A stretch of DNA of 64,000 nucleotides from Typhlomys cinereus (GCA_023101885.1 JALPQD010000125.1:124001-188000); one strand, 5' to 3'; positions 11,044 through 22,914 are shown, counted from the first letter of the stretch. The notes: generated from the sequence alone by a model not told the origin. Numbers and translations: made by a program.

Positions 11044-11821
11044 AAAATGACCCACGTGCATGAACACATAATCATGGAGGAAAATGTCATCCTGGTCAGA
11101 CCAAAGAGTGACATTAATACCATTGCCTTCCAGATTGTGATCGATTACCCAGAGAGGCCCATGAGCAACAAGAAGCTTCCACCGACCCCTCTCTTCTTCA
11201 TGCCTGCCTCTACTTTATTACTGAACTCCTTTGCCTTGGATGGCCACTGGGCATAGTAGTGAGATGAGTGCTCCAAACTAAGGGAGAAAGGAAGCTGATT
11301 CCTTGGCATGAATATATCTGTCATTGCGCCCTCTGCTTATGCACCTAAAGGGCTGTGTCACTACGGATGAGTTTTCTTCTCTCGTCTCTTGCTTGTATGT
11401 CCTTCCTCTAAACTTTGAACTGAGTACTTCTTCAGCTGTTTCTGTGTATCATAACTATCTGAACAAAGAAGGGAGAAGCCCTCAATTATCCACTGGAGCG
11501 TTTCATCTATATGACACCAAGTACCCACATGGAAAAGAAACCACTAAATGCTCAGCGGTGTGTAGACAAAACATCTGGTCGACCAACTTAGTTCATGTTT
11601 CCTTCAGATGTTTGTATCCCACAGAAATTCTCATACCCATCTGTAGACTGGATTCTCCCTTGAAGAGGACAAGCATGTCACGTTCCTAGATTCTGGATCT
11701 GACCCAGTACATTAGGCACTGAGAGAGAAGAAAGTGACCTGGTGGCTGTTTTCCTCTTTATACCAAGTAATCTATCTGCTAAGCATAATTTACCCAGTAT
11801 TTCTGGTGCCTGATTTGACAA
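11044..11821. other. single-copy noncoding DNA
   Basis: No gene recognised. A 121-codon frame at 11324-11689 lacks any family feature. Confidence 0.5.
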
Positions 11822-12144
11822 TAGACATGCATGCATGCATATGTGTGTATGTACGGGTGTGTGCATGTGTGTATGTGTGTGTGTATACATGCTTACATGG
11901 GTGTAGAGATCAGAGGGTGGCGTCAGTTATCTTACCCAATCACTCTCCACCTTACTGTCTGAGACAAGTCTCTCATCAAACCCGGACCACACCAATTTCA
12001 TCTAGCTGCCCGACCAATAAGCCCCAGGAAGCCCCTTGTTTCCACTGGGGATTACAGAGCTTGGCTTTTTACATGACTACTAAGGATCCAAACTCAGATC
12101 CTCATGTTTGCAGAGTAAGTACTTTAGCATTTCCCCAAACCCCC
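11822..12144 (-). mobile_element. B3-like SINE, antisense
   Basis: Antisense blocks typical of rodent B3 occur in order: a TGTG/CATG-rich 3' tail, GAGATCAGAGGGTGGCGTCA, CACTCTCCACCTTA, GAGACAAGTCTCTC, GGGGATTACAG, CTTTTTACATGACT, GGATCCAAACTCAGATCCTC and a diverged box A ending in CCCC. The adjacent CATGCATGCATG at 11827-11838 belongs to the tail. The 150-codon frame here is the SINE read through. Confidence 0.75.
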
Positions 12145-12329
12145 TCCCCAAATTGCTTTTATTGTTTCTTGTCTGCGTTGCAGTGAGAGTAGATAACTTT
12201 AGCAATTGTCTCACTATTCTAATCTTTCAGTTCTTCAGACATGCCTTTTTCTTTTAAAGCCTGCTTCTAAGAACTAGGGATCTAGTTGAATGAGCATCCT
12301 TTTTATTTTCCTTAATTAATTTCTTTGTT

Positions 12330-12491
12330 TTATACATGGAAGGGTGCACATATGCCAGGGCACATGTGTGGAGGTCAGAGGACAATCTACAGGAGTTCCT
12401 TCTCTCCTTTTCCATGTTGACTCCAGGGATCAAATTCAGATGGTCAGGATTGGCAGCAAGCATCTTTACCTACTGACTCACTCACCAGCCC
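12330..12491 (-). mobile_element. RSINE1/B4-like SINE, antisense
   Basis: Contains TGTGTGGAGGTCAGAGGACA, a CTCTCCTTTTCCATGTTGAC block, AGGGATCAAATTCAGATGGT and GGCAGCAAGCATCTTTACC, ending CTCACCAGCC: the antisense order of RSINE1/B4. Confidence 0.75.
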
Positions 12492-14781
12492 TGATAGAGC
12501 CTCTTAAAACTAATACCAAGCCATGCTATTGACCCAGACTCGTTGTCATTGAAATAGTGGAGAAAATGATAGATATGTAGCATACCAATTGGGCTTTGGC
12601 TCCATGGTCCCCCTGAAGTGAATGACAAATGTTATTCTTCTCACGTCCCAAAAGCACAGTGGTGACTGATCAAATTAAATGTCAAATCCCTGACCAGACA
12701 GTGAGGTCATAGCCCAGAGCACAGCAGAGAACTCTCCAGATTGTCCCTCAAAACTGGCTCCAAGACAATTTACAGACCAAGCGGTTGTCTTGGAGGTGAA
12801 AAATAAAACTCCTTTTCTGTTCCCTGAGGCAGACCGTGAAACTGTGAAGATGAGTTGGCATTTTGTTTTACTTTGTGTAATAAACCACTCTTTGCACAGC
12901 AGTTGGCCCTGGGGGAGTTTCAAATAGCACTGCTTGGCTGCAGCTGTGGGCGTGGCTCCGCTCCATCCCAACGCAGTTTGGAGACCACAGCTGTGTCAGG
13001 CCCAGAGGATCTTAAAATTGACATCTGGGCTGCATCCTTTCAAGTTCACCCCCAAACAAGTTGACTCATTTTCACAAGCCTGGGTCCTCTAACTTGAAAG
13101 GTCTGTTCTTTTTCCTCTGTTGGTGGCTACTTGGGAGAGGGAGACAGTCACCCAGGACCTGGCCACCTTCAGAATCATCCTTGTGCTATCCCCTAACTAG
13201 GCATGAGACACTCTTGAGTTTGTAAAAGCAGTTGGCAGTTTTGTGGATGCTACAGGATGGTAGATTTTGTTTATGAGCTCTGGGATTCTTGTAAGGTACA
13301 TAGTGACCTCTATCTGCTGCCACAACTGGGAATACATCTCAAATCAAATCAATCTATACACATTCCTAGCGAAAAGTTCTTGCAAGGATTTTTCTTCCCA
13401 CCCTTGCTTCATGACCATGCTCATCCTCAACGTTTAGTACACAAACCTTGAGTGGGAGTTGAGCTCTGAGCATACTCACCCTCCGAGCAGAGGGAAGATC
13501 ATTTCTTCCTGAGGAAGCATCTGGTTTTGGAAATGGCTTCTTTGCTGACTGTGACAAGAACAACAATATGGTTGCCATGCAAGGAGGATCACAGAAAATG
13601 CCCCCGCGGGGCCACCAGACTTCATCACATTCCTGAAGGAAGCCTAGATCAGCCTAGAGCAAGCAGATCTGCCTGGTGGGCAGGAGTGCCAGGAGCTGCT
13701 GAGCCAGCCAGCCACACCGGCATGTGGGTAGGGCCAGCCCAGAGAGAGAAGCTGTTAGGCAGGGCAAGCCCCGGCCTCCGCCTGCTCCCTTTACACAGGA
13801 ACCACCCGCTTCCCGGTAGCGCAAGAGGGTTCAGTCTTTCCAGTTGACATCCACACTGCCTACCCTGTGTCCCTCTTCCAAGGCCACATCCCCAGCTCCG
13901 ACTACAGTCAAAGCAGGGTCTCAAACGCAGTCCTTTTCCTGAGACAAAAACGACTTCAGTATATCTCTCCCCCACCCCATTGATGTGGAAGATAAGACAG
14001 CAAAAGAGGAGAACCCCAAAATAAGTCTGAGGAGAGGCAGAAAGGGGCAAGGAGTGAGAATCCAACAGGTTCCTGAGAGTAAGACTGGGATCCGCACCCG
14101 GGATCCAGGAAATCTGCAGGAGGGCCTTGCTAGAAACAAGAGAAAGCTCCTTATTAGTCAGAAAGCTATTGGTTCTTAAAGCTATCACACCAATGCAAAT
14201 ATCTGGACTGGTCTTGCCAGTGTTGCCCTTACCGAAGGCAAGACACACAGAATCTAGGGAAAGTCAGACCAAGTTCTAGACCACGACCACTTCTTTCTCT
14301 TGTCCTTCTGCTCCACTGCAGTCAATCCTGACTGTCCAGCATTCCTATGGACCTGTAAAGCCCCAGTCCCTCTGCAGACAGGCTGAATCTGGACAGAGTC
14401 CCTACCTGATGACCTTAACTGTTGATGTAGCTCACTAAAGAGAGCCCACATGTGATCCTGAGATGAAGACCACTGGGCAGGTGGTCACATCTATTTTCCT
14501 TAGGCTGGTAGCAGCGGGTAACAACACAGCCTTTGATCCTTAACCACTATTCAGCAAGTGTTTTTTGACTCTATTATATCCATATAAGAACACATCAAAC
14601 ATGCTCTTTCCTATCAGTTTCTAGGTTCCCCTTCCCTCTCAGACTTGAGCTTCTTCATTTGTAAAATTAAGAAATTTTAAAATTTAAAATTGTAGCTGAA
14701 GATTCAAAATTAGAACTCAAATTCAAAATGTTTGTGCACAAGTTTGTAGAGGGGAGTTCCTTATTTAAATGTGTAATTTAG
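12492..14781. other. single-copy noncoding DNA, GC-richer around 13.5-14.4 kb
   Basis: No gene recognised. The 199-codon minus-strand frame at 13649-14248 lies in a local GC-rich stretch with CCGCGG near 13600; GC-rich DNA leaves long frames by chance and I see no domain or start context that makes it convincing. A CACCCGGGATCC stretch near 14095 loosely recalls MIR but is too short to call. Confidence 0.45.
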
Positions 14782-14865
14782 GATGGTGAGATAGGTTAGT
14801 TGGTAAAGTGTTTTGCAGTGCAAGCATGAGCACCTGAGTTCTAATTCCCAGATCTCATGTGTATC
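14782..14865 (+). repeat. 5' fragment of a B3/B4-type SINE
   Basis: Shows GATGGTGAGATAGGTTAG, TGGTAAAGTGTTTTGC and a B-box-like CCTGAGTTCTAATTCCCAG, then stops abruptly at the start of the LTR-like element. It was probably cut off by that insertion or is an old truncated copy. Confidence 0.55.
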
Positions 14866-15178
14866 AATTACTTTTCTCCTGGCTAGGGCAAAATACTTTG
14901 ACAAAAGCAATTTAAGGAAGGAAAGTTTTATTTGGTTCACTAATTTGTCTATAGTCCATCATGGTGGGGCAGTAGCATGAGTCACCTGGACACATTACAT
15001 CCACAGCCAGAAAGCTGTGATCGGCTGATGATCGGCTTGCTTTCTCCTCTTCATTCAGTCCAAGACCACAACCCATAAAAAAGGACTGCCTGCATTTAAG
15101 GTGAATCTTCCCACCCCATTTAATCCAGAAAAACTCCTCACAGACACACCCACTGTGATTTTAAATCCAACAAATTGA
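14866..15178 (-). mobile_element. LTR-like rodent element (MaLR-type), antisense, diverged
   Basis: The left end matches the reverse complement of the right end of the solo LTR at 60815-61171: a TTACTTTTCTCCTGGCTAGG block, GACAAAAGCAATTTAAGG, then a TTTATT segment. Toward the right it becomes hard to align. ERVL-MaLR (MST/MT-like) is my best family guess; name and borders are uncertain. Confidence 0.5.
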
Positions 15179-15268
15179 CAATTTGACATCAGCCATCATT
15201 TCATATAAAAAAGATGGTGCTAACCTAACACAAACACTAAACTCTAAAGCTTGCCAGTCTAGCCAAGC
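15179..15268. other. short single-copy spacer
   Basis: Unique sequence that provided the target site for the SINE to the right. Confidence 0.5.
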
Positions 15269-15285
15269 AATAAATTCTGTGTTCA

Positions 15286-15559
15286 GGGGCTGGAGAGGTA
15301 GCTCAGGGGTTAAGCCTCTGCCTTGCAGGCAGAAGGTCCTGAGTTTGGATCCTAGACCCCAGGTATAGACGCTGGACGGAAGCGGGGGCGGCCTGTGTTT
15401 CTAGTCCTGGTAGGGCGGAGCCTGTGAATCCTGGAGCAGAGTAAACAAGGAGGAGGTGGAGGCGGTCTATGGTGGTTCCCGCATTCGCCCGTGGTTCACA
15501 CACATACATACGCACACATACATGCGCGCACACACATACGCGCACAATTGAATAAAAAA
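15286..15559 (+). mobile_element. young B2-superfamily SINE, full length
   Basis: Starts GGGGCTGGAGAGG. A pol III A box (TAGCTCAGGGG) and a B box (GAGTTTGGATCC) mark a tRNA-derived head. The body has CpG-rich GGAAGCGGGGGCGGCC, a GTCCTGGTAGGGCGGAGCC block and a CGCCCGTGG block, then a CA/CGCA tract and an ATTGAATAAA tail. It is flanked by a perfect 17-bp target duplication, AATAAATTCTGTGTTCA, at 15269-15285 and 15560-15576. Retained CpGs and the perfect duplication point to recent retroposition. Frames on both strands here are SINE read-through. Confidence 0.95.
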
Positions 15560-15639
15560 AATAAATTCTGTGTTCAATAAGAGACACTGTCTTCAAAAAA
15601 TAAGGTAAGAATAAGGAGGGAGATGCTCGATAAGGATCT

Positions 15640-15730
15640 CTGGACTACGCACACACATAAACACACGCATACGCGCGCACACACACACGCACACACACAC
15701 GCACACACAAACATGTACACACACACAAAA
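15640..15730. repeat. (CA)n/(CGCA)n tract
   Basis: Interrupted CA and CGCA units follow CTCTGGACTACGCACAC. The lead resembles the end of a B3-type SINE, so this may be the remnant tail of an older copy. Confidence 0.85.
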
Positions 15731-17790
15731 AATTAAATGTATGATGCAGTCACTAGAATCAGGAACATAAAACAGGTTTTCTAAAAGCAACTGGAAAAAC
15801 ATTTTCTCCAGGTTAATGCTATCTTCACATTTTGTAATTTCATTGATATAATATGCCATTAAATAATATCACATCTAAAAGAGTTGGAGTCCCTTAGGGA
15901 GAAAACCATACCATCTCTCAGACCCGTGCAAAAATCAGTCAGGGAGATCTAGGGACATGGGGATTCCCTGTTCAGGATGAAACCACCTCCTCTCCATAGA
16001 AAGCAGAAGGCACCTGGCTTGAGTACCAAACCCTAGCAAAATAGAGCCAGTTTTCCCAATCTTTTGACTCATACTTTCATTACCATTTAAGTTTGGGGGG
16101 CTTAAGACAACTGACAGACCCAACTCTGAAGCATGAAGACTTTGCAATATGCACGTCAAATTTTAACAGATGTGAGAAAATTGATGATTAAAGCTGCTTT
16201 ACCTAACATTTTTCTGAGCTGAAAACGTTACATCAGGGAAGTTTAAAGTCTGTGGCCCATGAGGAACACAGATTTGGAAAAAAAAAAAAAAACCTCACAT
16301 TTGGAGGGCAGCTCTTTAGCCTCTCTGTTGGAAATATGACAATGTGGGTATGATAAAATATGACTCTGTTCCAAACTATCAAATAGCATTATAAAATATT
16401 TTAACTAGATTCAGTTCTCTTAAAAGGTGGCAGATTGATAGAGCATGGATAAAGTCAGTCATCTTCCAAGAACGGCTGCTTCGTGAGAAACAGTCCCGTC
16501 CTTCTCCAGAGGGACATGAACATTCCCACACGACATCTCAACTTGCAAAGTTCTCAAAGTTCAGAACTCCGTTTTCTTCCCTGCTGAGACTTCTGCTAGA
16601 GCTGGGATTTCTACAGGAGGTTTGCGGTGGAAGGAGACATTCCTGAGACCCGGGTCAGTAGGTCATTCACTGCATTCTGATCAGCCAGAAGTCAACGGGG
16701 CTATCATCACGAAGCCAGCCTGTGTGATGTGTTCTCACAATATTCCGATGCTTCAGGTCTGGAACTACATGGCTGTCTCCTCCCACTCCCTAGTTCCCAC
16801 ACTGCCACAGCCTCAACTTGCTGGTCCGATCCCCATGATACCCTTCTTTTCCCTTTCTAAATGTCTGGCTTCCCCTCCATGCTATTGGCTTTGCAGGCTA
16901 TGGCTCTGTAAGTTTGCTAAAGCTGGGCAAAGTATTTTGACAGTAGATGTTAGTCAATTTCAAACTATCCTGGAATCATTTCTTCAGATTACCAAAGATT
17001 AGTTTAACTCAAGACTTTTTAAAGAGAAATATTACTCTATTACCACTAATAATAAAGTATTAATTGAGGAAAATATACCTTTGTATATTTGCTAAAATAA
17101 TTTATAATTTATATATGCGTGTATTTATAAGTGCATATATAAATCTCTGAACAGACTTGGCTCAATTTTCCAAAAGTTTGGTTAACGACCTCCAAATCTG
17201 TTTGGAACCCTTAGCAAAAGCTGGTCAAAAGAAATGTTCTGTTTGCCTGGCATTAGGAAACATTGTTTTCTATGCCATGTGTCATGGCTGATCCAAGTGT
17301 AAACATACTGTCTGAATACTCACATTCTGAGCTAGTACCTCATTGTAACAAATTGCTTTCCCTTTTCTTCTCCCTTTCACTTCTCTCCCTCTTACACCCT
17401 GGGAGAGAGTTTACCAAAAAATCTTGGCTTTTTCTAGATAACTTAAGGGTCAAACCTTAACCCCCAACCCCCACGCTAAGTCAACCCCTCAAGGGTTATT
17501 TCTGGGTTGACCGTTAGCTTCTCCTCCCGGCTCCCCCCAGCTGCAGCTGCCGCTCTCCACAACTGTCTTCCTGAGGGATTGTTGGTTAATCACGTGGTGT
17601 CTGGTTTTGAAAAGCCCCAGAAGCACCTTCCCAGAGCACACCCAAAGTCAGGAGGCGAATCGCCCGCTGACCCACCTGTCCGTCCCTAGAGGAGCGTTCT
17701 GAATGGTTTTCTTTTTTCCTTCTCACAGGAAGCACAACCATTTGCCCCTCCCTCTGCCTGGCTGTCAAGTTCCCCCACTTGTATAAAAAT
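15731..17790. other. single-copy noncoding DNA
   Basis: No gene recognised. An A run of about 14 lies at 16279-16292 without an identifiable retroposon body, and an AT-rich segment with ATATAAAT motifs at 17040-17150. A 126-codon frame at 16622-17002 shows no family feature. A pyrimidine-rich GC stretch with AGCTGCAGCTG lies near 17540. Confidence 0.5.
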
Positions 17791-17799
17791 CAAATCAGC

Positions 17800-17862
17800 C
17801 CCATGTATTGATTAACTGTTCTTAACAAGGCACTCTGCTAGGCACTAAGTAATCAGGTCCAG
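17800..17862 (+). repeat. MIR-like fragment
   Basis: ATTGATTAACTGTTC followed by CACTCTGCTAGGCACTAAGTA matches the 5' core of MIR (size and class of the GTGCCAGGCACTG region). Short and diverged. Confidence 0.35.
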
Positions 17863-18039
17863 GATTAAGTGAGGCCGCGAACAACACTGGGAATTTCTGG
17901 AAATAGCAAATGGCGCTGTAGGAAGAGGAAGAAAGTTCCCAGAGAACAAATCACAGTGAATCCTGAAAAGAGACTTATGAACGCACAGGTCGGGGGGCCA
18001 GCTGCACCGTCACAGCCGTGTATTTTCACAGAGTTCATT

Positions 18040-18300
18040 TAAACCGTTATGCCCTGTCCGTTTCTTCTTTTTTTTTTTCTCAGTGATACATCACAGCTGA
18101 CAGTTGGCATGTAACCATTTTCATAGCTTCACCTTATAAACATTATGAGCACATATCACAGCAGCATTGTTATAATGATGTGTTCTCCGGGACAGTGCCA
18201 GTGACTGGTTTATATCCTTGGTGATGTTGCAGCATCATAATAAACAGGGCATAAATCTTTTTGCAAGTTTCAGCAGTTCCCTTAAGCCAAGAATGCTATG
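18040..18300. promoter_or_regulatory. candidate conserved noncoding element
   Basis: Single-copy stretch with evenly mixed composition and clusters of short motifs: TGATACATCACAGCTGACAG, TATAATGATG, GATGTTGCAGCATCATAATAAAC. Part of the last segment, GATGTTGCAGCATC, is a perfect 14-bp palindrome at about 18221-18234. No coding frame. Enhancer function is conjecture. Confidence 0.25.
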
Positions 18301-18910
18301 AAAGCAACTGGGGTGCCCTCATCCTCACCTGTGCAGCCCCTGCTTCTTTAATGATATAGAGCCAGATTCGAGGGTTTTAATGCTGCCGATGATGTAACCA
18401 CTCTCTCTAATAGAGGTCTGCCTATATTGTAATCTGGAAATAATTTTCATCCAAATATCATCAACAGACAAACAGAATAAAATATGCGTGTTAGTAGCAT
18501 TCCGTGGCTCAGTGGAGCCCTTCTCCACTATACCAAATGTATTTTCAGAGAGAGGCAAGGGAGGAGGGGTATGTCTCAGTTTGTTTTCATGGAGACACTT
18601 TTTATTGTTGGGGGAATATGGGAGAGAGCAGTCATTCTCTATAAGGCAGCTCTGGTAACTGTAGAGGAAAGCCACCGGGTTTTCTCTTTAGATATCAGGC
18701 AGAAAATTCAGGAGTCAGGGCCACGAAATAAGCAGCTAGCTGGACACAAAGGGTTGAGTAGGTTCCCCTCTTTCTGCTGGGAATTTATGTTCTTGCTTTG
18801 TGCAGGTGGCTTCGTAATGGTGCTAAGGCTACGCTCAGTATTCTAGAGTCAGGTAAGCATCACCCTCACTTTTACCAACCCCTCAGTCCCTTCTTACAGA
18901 ATGCCACCAT
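18301..18910. other. single-copy noncoding DNA
   Basis: No recognised gene. Overlapping frames of 116 and 120 codons on opposite strands (about 18325-18846) have no family features. Confidence 0.5.
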
Positions 18911-19272
18911 ACTGGTGGTTACTCTTCTCTGTTGCTGAGACACCACTCAAACACAATTTAAGGGAGAAAGGGGAGATTTATTCAGCTTATGGTTCCAGAG
19001 GGGATATGCAGTCCATAATGGTGGAAAAGACATGGCTGGTGGTAGAAGCTGGAGGTAGCCTAGATCATGTCCATCAATGAGGCTGAGAACTGCAAAACTG
19101 CCAGCTGCAAGAGCAGATCTCTCCTGGAAGTAGGGTAGGGCTAATCCGCCCTGAGACCTAACCTCTGAAACTCAGCAAGACTCCTCCTTTTAAGGTGCCA
19201 TGATTCCCCCAAACAACTAAAGATTCAAACACATGAGCCTGTAGGGGATAACTCACATTTCAAACCATGACA
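18911..19272 (-). mobile_element. solo LTR, MaLR-like, antisense
   Basis: Same family as 60815-61171 in reverse. It begins GGTGGTTACTCTTCTCTG, has TTTAAGGGAGAAAGGGGAGATTTATT (reverse of the LTR polyadenylation region) in its left third, and ends CATTTCAAACCATGACA, the reverse of the TGTCATGG start. Both sides are flanked by GCCACCAT (18903-18910 and 19273-19280). Only 5 bp of duplication is expected for such LTRs, so three of the eight bases may be chance or the left border may be offset. Confidence 0.7.
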
Positions 19273-19280
19273 GCCACCAT

Positions 19281-20252
19281 CCTTGGTTTGCAACTCTCTG
19301 AATTGGGCCTGCAAAATTAGGACCCACATATACAATTTCTTCAGTGTGCTGTAAATCACAAGGGTGCTAAAAACTGAACAGCTGGATCCTGGGTTGAAAG
19401 ATCTTCCTTTCACTCTGATGATCATAGAGCTGCCTTCAGATAGGTCATTGTACACAACAGCAATTGGCTGTGGACACTGAACTGATCTATAGTCAGCTGT
19501 CCCACACCAAACATGAATCAGTTCTGTATCATCACAGAATCATTTAGGAGGAACTCAAGTGAATGTGTTCTGTGGGTATGTGAGGGCAATGTTATGAGTC
19601 CTTGAAAGATCTGCTCTTCAGGCTCCCCATCACTTCCGTTCATTGCCAGAATGAGGTAACTTCATAAACATTTTCTCAGGAATGATTCATATAGAAACAC
19701 CAGGCATGAGGCAGAGTTGGAGAAAACTTTTCAGACTAGGAAATGAACCTCACCCACTTTCAAGTGCTTCTCTTTTCTTTCAGTTGTTTCCTGGAATTTC
19801 CTCCACTTCCCCAGCTGAAGCATTTGTGTACTCTAAGTAACTAGGGTTTGGGTCATTCACCCAACTCCTGCCTTTGCTGCAATGCGCTTATTCTTTTGGA
19901 ATATGTTCTTTTAAAAAAAAGTTCCTGTCACCTTTTCACAGCATAGTGCATGTCCGGAGTCCCCAGTGGCCCAAGAGGATGTGAGGCCTTCTGAGAAAAT
20001 TTCTCTACCCACTTCTTTCCTTTGGTATGAGAATAACTGGTATGTGGAAAATGACTTCCATCATCAAGTCTTTCCTGTTGTGACATTAATCTACAAAAGA
20101 TAGGCACATGATACATGATTCACTGCGACATACTGGTTTCTCTCCCTTATACAATTCTAAATTTCATTTCATATGTTAATTTCCTAACCATTAATGCTAC
20201 CAAACTTGCCTCCCTCACATTCTTTCTCATGACTCATTCACCCACCTGCTTT
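19281..20252. other. single-copy noncoding DNA
   Basis: No gene or repeat recognised; short A run at about 19912-19920. Confidence 0.5.
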
Positions 20253-20269
20253 CTAGTCCAATGTTTCTA

Positions 20270-20514
20270 TTTATTATTTATTCAATTGTGCATGTATGCA
20301 TGTGTGCGCGTGTGTGTATGTATGTGTGTGTAGAACCACGGACGAATTCGGGAACCACCATGGACGCCTCCACCTCCTCCTTGTTTACTCTGCCCCGGGA
20401 TTCACAGGCTGCCCCCGCTTCCGCCTGGCATCTATACGTGGGGTCTAGGATCCGAACTCAGGACCTTCTGCCTGCAAGGCAGAGGCTTAACCCCTGAGCT
20501 GCCTCTCCAACCCC
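20270..20514 (-). mobile_element. young B2-superfamily SINE, antisense
   Basis: Minus-strand head at the right (starts GGGGTTGGAGAGGCAGCTCA), B box with GAGTTCGGATCC, body with CCATGGTGGTTCCCG and CGTCCGTGG, a CA/CGCA tract, and an ATTGAATAAATAATAAA tail at the left. It is flanked by a perfect 17-bp duplication, CTAGTCCAATGTTTCTA, at 20253-20269 and 20515-20531. The body is slightly shorter than at 15286 because one internal block (around GTCCTGGTAGGGC) is missing. Confidence 0.95.
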
Positions 20515-20693
20515 CTAGTCCAATGTTTCTAACAGACCACAGACACTTCTAATTGACTAGAGATGATGAAAGGCAACCTATTCAAAATTAATCATTGTCT
20601 ACACCTTCGAAGACCTGTCTTAATCTTGGATGAACCTACAGGAAATGTAAAATAATTCTGAGAAAGCAAATTGAAATCAGTCAGAAGAAACTC

Positions 20694-20701
20694 TCTTTTT
20701 T

Positions 20702-20775
<74 letters not shown>

Positions 20776-20790
20776 TGTGTGTGTGTGTGT
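20694..20790. repeat. compound (TC)n(TG)n microsatellite
   Basis: A TC run switches to a long TG run with a single TATG interruption. A 73-codon frame reading it as Cys-Val is an artefact. Confidence 0.95.
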
Positions 20791-22901
20791 TTTAGAGTCC
20801 TAAATGCAGAAGATGGAATATTTAAAAAACTGAAGGCTGGAAGAGAACTTCACATATTTTTCAGACCATTATTCCTGAAGTACTCAGGTTAGAAAGCAGC
20901 ACTGATGGGTAAGTGATGCTCCTTGGTTCAAGGTGCCTTTTAAGCCTGAGAAAGATGTGTTTGAGTGGAAAAGAGGTTCATGAGCTACTTGGAACCAAGT
21001 CTCAACAAATAACCTCTTGAGGATCAATAAAATCAGAAACATGTGGGATCTATTTCCCTTGTTATACATATGAGACCAGAAATTAAGAGGAGTATGTTCA
21101 GCTAAAGTTATTTAAGGTTTGGCTTCACTCACAACCTCTGAAAAATAGTTCAAGATGTTAGTTAAGCCCAAAGTACAGCCATACTCACCTTCTACTCTGG
21201 GCAGCCCTGAGCTCTCTTCTACTGAAAGAGAGCATGTGTAGCAGCTGAGAGAGTGCATGTTTTATGTCAAATTAATGGGAGGAGAAAAGGTTATGTGGAA
21301 GCTGAAACATAGAGGAAAAAAATCTAAGTTGGAAGCACCTTGGCTAGACAAAAGGGCATAGAAACCTGAAGAAGTCTTACTTCTAATCTCAGATATGCAC
21401 CTTTCAGTGCAAACCCTACTTTAACCGGGCTCTTTGGTCATTAGACATTCTCTCAAACATTTAAGCTTCTGTGCTTTGGTTTTCTAATAGAGGGATCAAG
21501 AGAATACCAAGGATAGGTTTGAAGGGTGGGTGATGGGTTTTTATACCTCAGTAGTAAAATTCCTGGATGCTTAGATACTCTTAAAAAGTCAGACCCACAA
21601 CCAGCTACCCTACAAGAGAGAGTCAGAAAACCACCTGCCCATAGTGATGACTGGACCTTGGTCTACATATCTATTGTTGACCCTGCCGTAGCAGTTTCCT
21701 TTAGAACCCATGGGCTACTCTCCAACCTATTTACATATTCTAGATTAATGGGAACTATGGGCAGCCCTGAGCTCTCTTCAAACTAGAAATAACTACCTTT
21801 CTTTCTTCACTCAACTGTCAGAGTCAAGACAACAAATATGATTTGTGACCTGTCAGTACTTATGATCTCTGATACTCTCAGGGAAAAGGACTCTTTCTTA
21901 TTCCATTTAAAGACAGTTAAAACTATGTCTTAATTTATATTAAAACAACCAGTAATAATTGGAGATGACTGTAAGATGCCTTTGGACTCAGAATAAGGAT
22001 TAAACTAGTTTCTGGAAACCTTTTTAATTTCTGTCTGGAACAAACAGGACAATATCAGCCCTAATGACTATTTAAAGAGTTAGCAAAGTGGCTAAATTAG
22101 ATGCTGTTCACCGAAGCACGATGGAAGAAAGATGCCCTATGTCAACCTCCAGATTGCTTCTATGCCGATAGCTCTGTATATTCTACCTGACATCCCCTCC
22201 TGAATATTTTACTGGTATCTTATACTCACTAGTCCAAAACAGATCTTCTTATCTCTTCTTACCAACCACCACCTATTTCTTCTTCATCTATTTTTATATA
22301 TGTTCCCACCACACAAGCGATGTTTAAGTTACAAATCGGGGTGTAGGGGATACCCTTGAGACCTCTGACTCCCTCACTCATACTTCAACCCATTCCCCAG
22401 GTCCTTGGTCTCCCTGGGTTAATCACCATATCCTGTTGATTCAACGCTACTTATTCTGGAGTCTGGACACCTTTCTAGCTCTATCATCACTCACCTGAAC
22501 AACTCACTGCCAGAACCAGCCCTCAGACCCTCTGCTTCCTCTCTTGACCAGTACCACTGATTTCCCACCCATCATGTCCACCTCTCCCAATATCCACAAT
22601 ACCAGCTCTTAAACTAAATCACGCCTCCTCTCTTCACTATGCTCAGCAAGGCTTTTGCCAGTCTCCCAAGGATTTGAAGAAGTATTCCAAAACATGCAAA
22701 TTCAGAGAATGCCCCATAACTTTGGAACTTAGGCCATGTGGTTCCTAACATAGGATGTCATCTTTTACTGTGGGACACACACAAGTAATGTATTCCAAAG
22801 CTCTTCCCTCTCGACAGTAGCTTTGACAGAGTACTGACACTTGGTTTCTCCTCAGCTGGGAGTGCTCACAGAACAAACTAGTAAACAGGACCCACATTAA
22901 G
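20791..22901. other. single-copy noncoding DNA with a 22-bp direct repeat
   Basis: No gene recognised. A 22-bp sequence occurs identically at 21198-21219 and 21758-21779 (core GGGCAGCCCTGAGCTC). The 86-codon frame at 21526-21786 has no recognised similarity. The C/T-rich region at 22300-22640 has the look of a very old L2-type LINE end, but I cannot support it. Confidence 0.45.
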
Positions 22902-22914
22902 GAGAGAAAGAGAA

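Noticed and set aside
13649..14248. 199-codon minus-strand open frame
   Set aside because: It lies in a GC-richer stretch where stops are rare, shows no domain, repeat or hydrophobic pattern of a known family, and no splice or promoter context.
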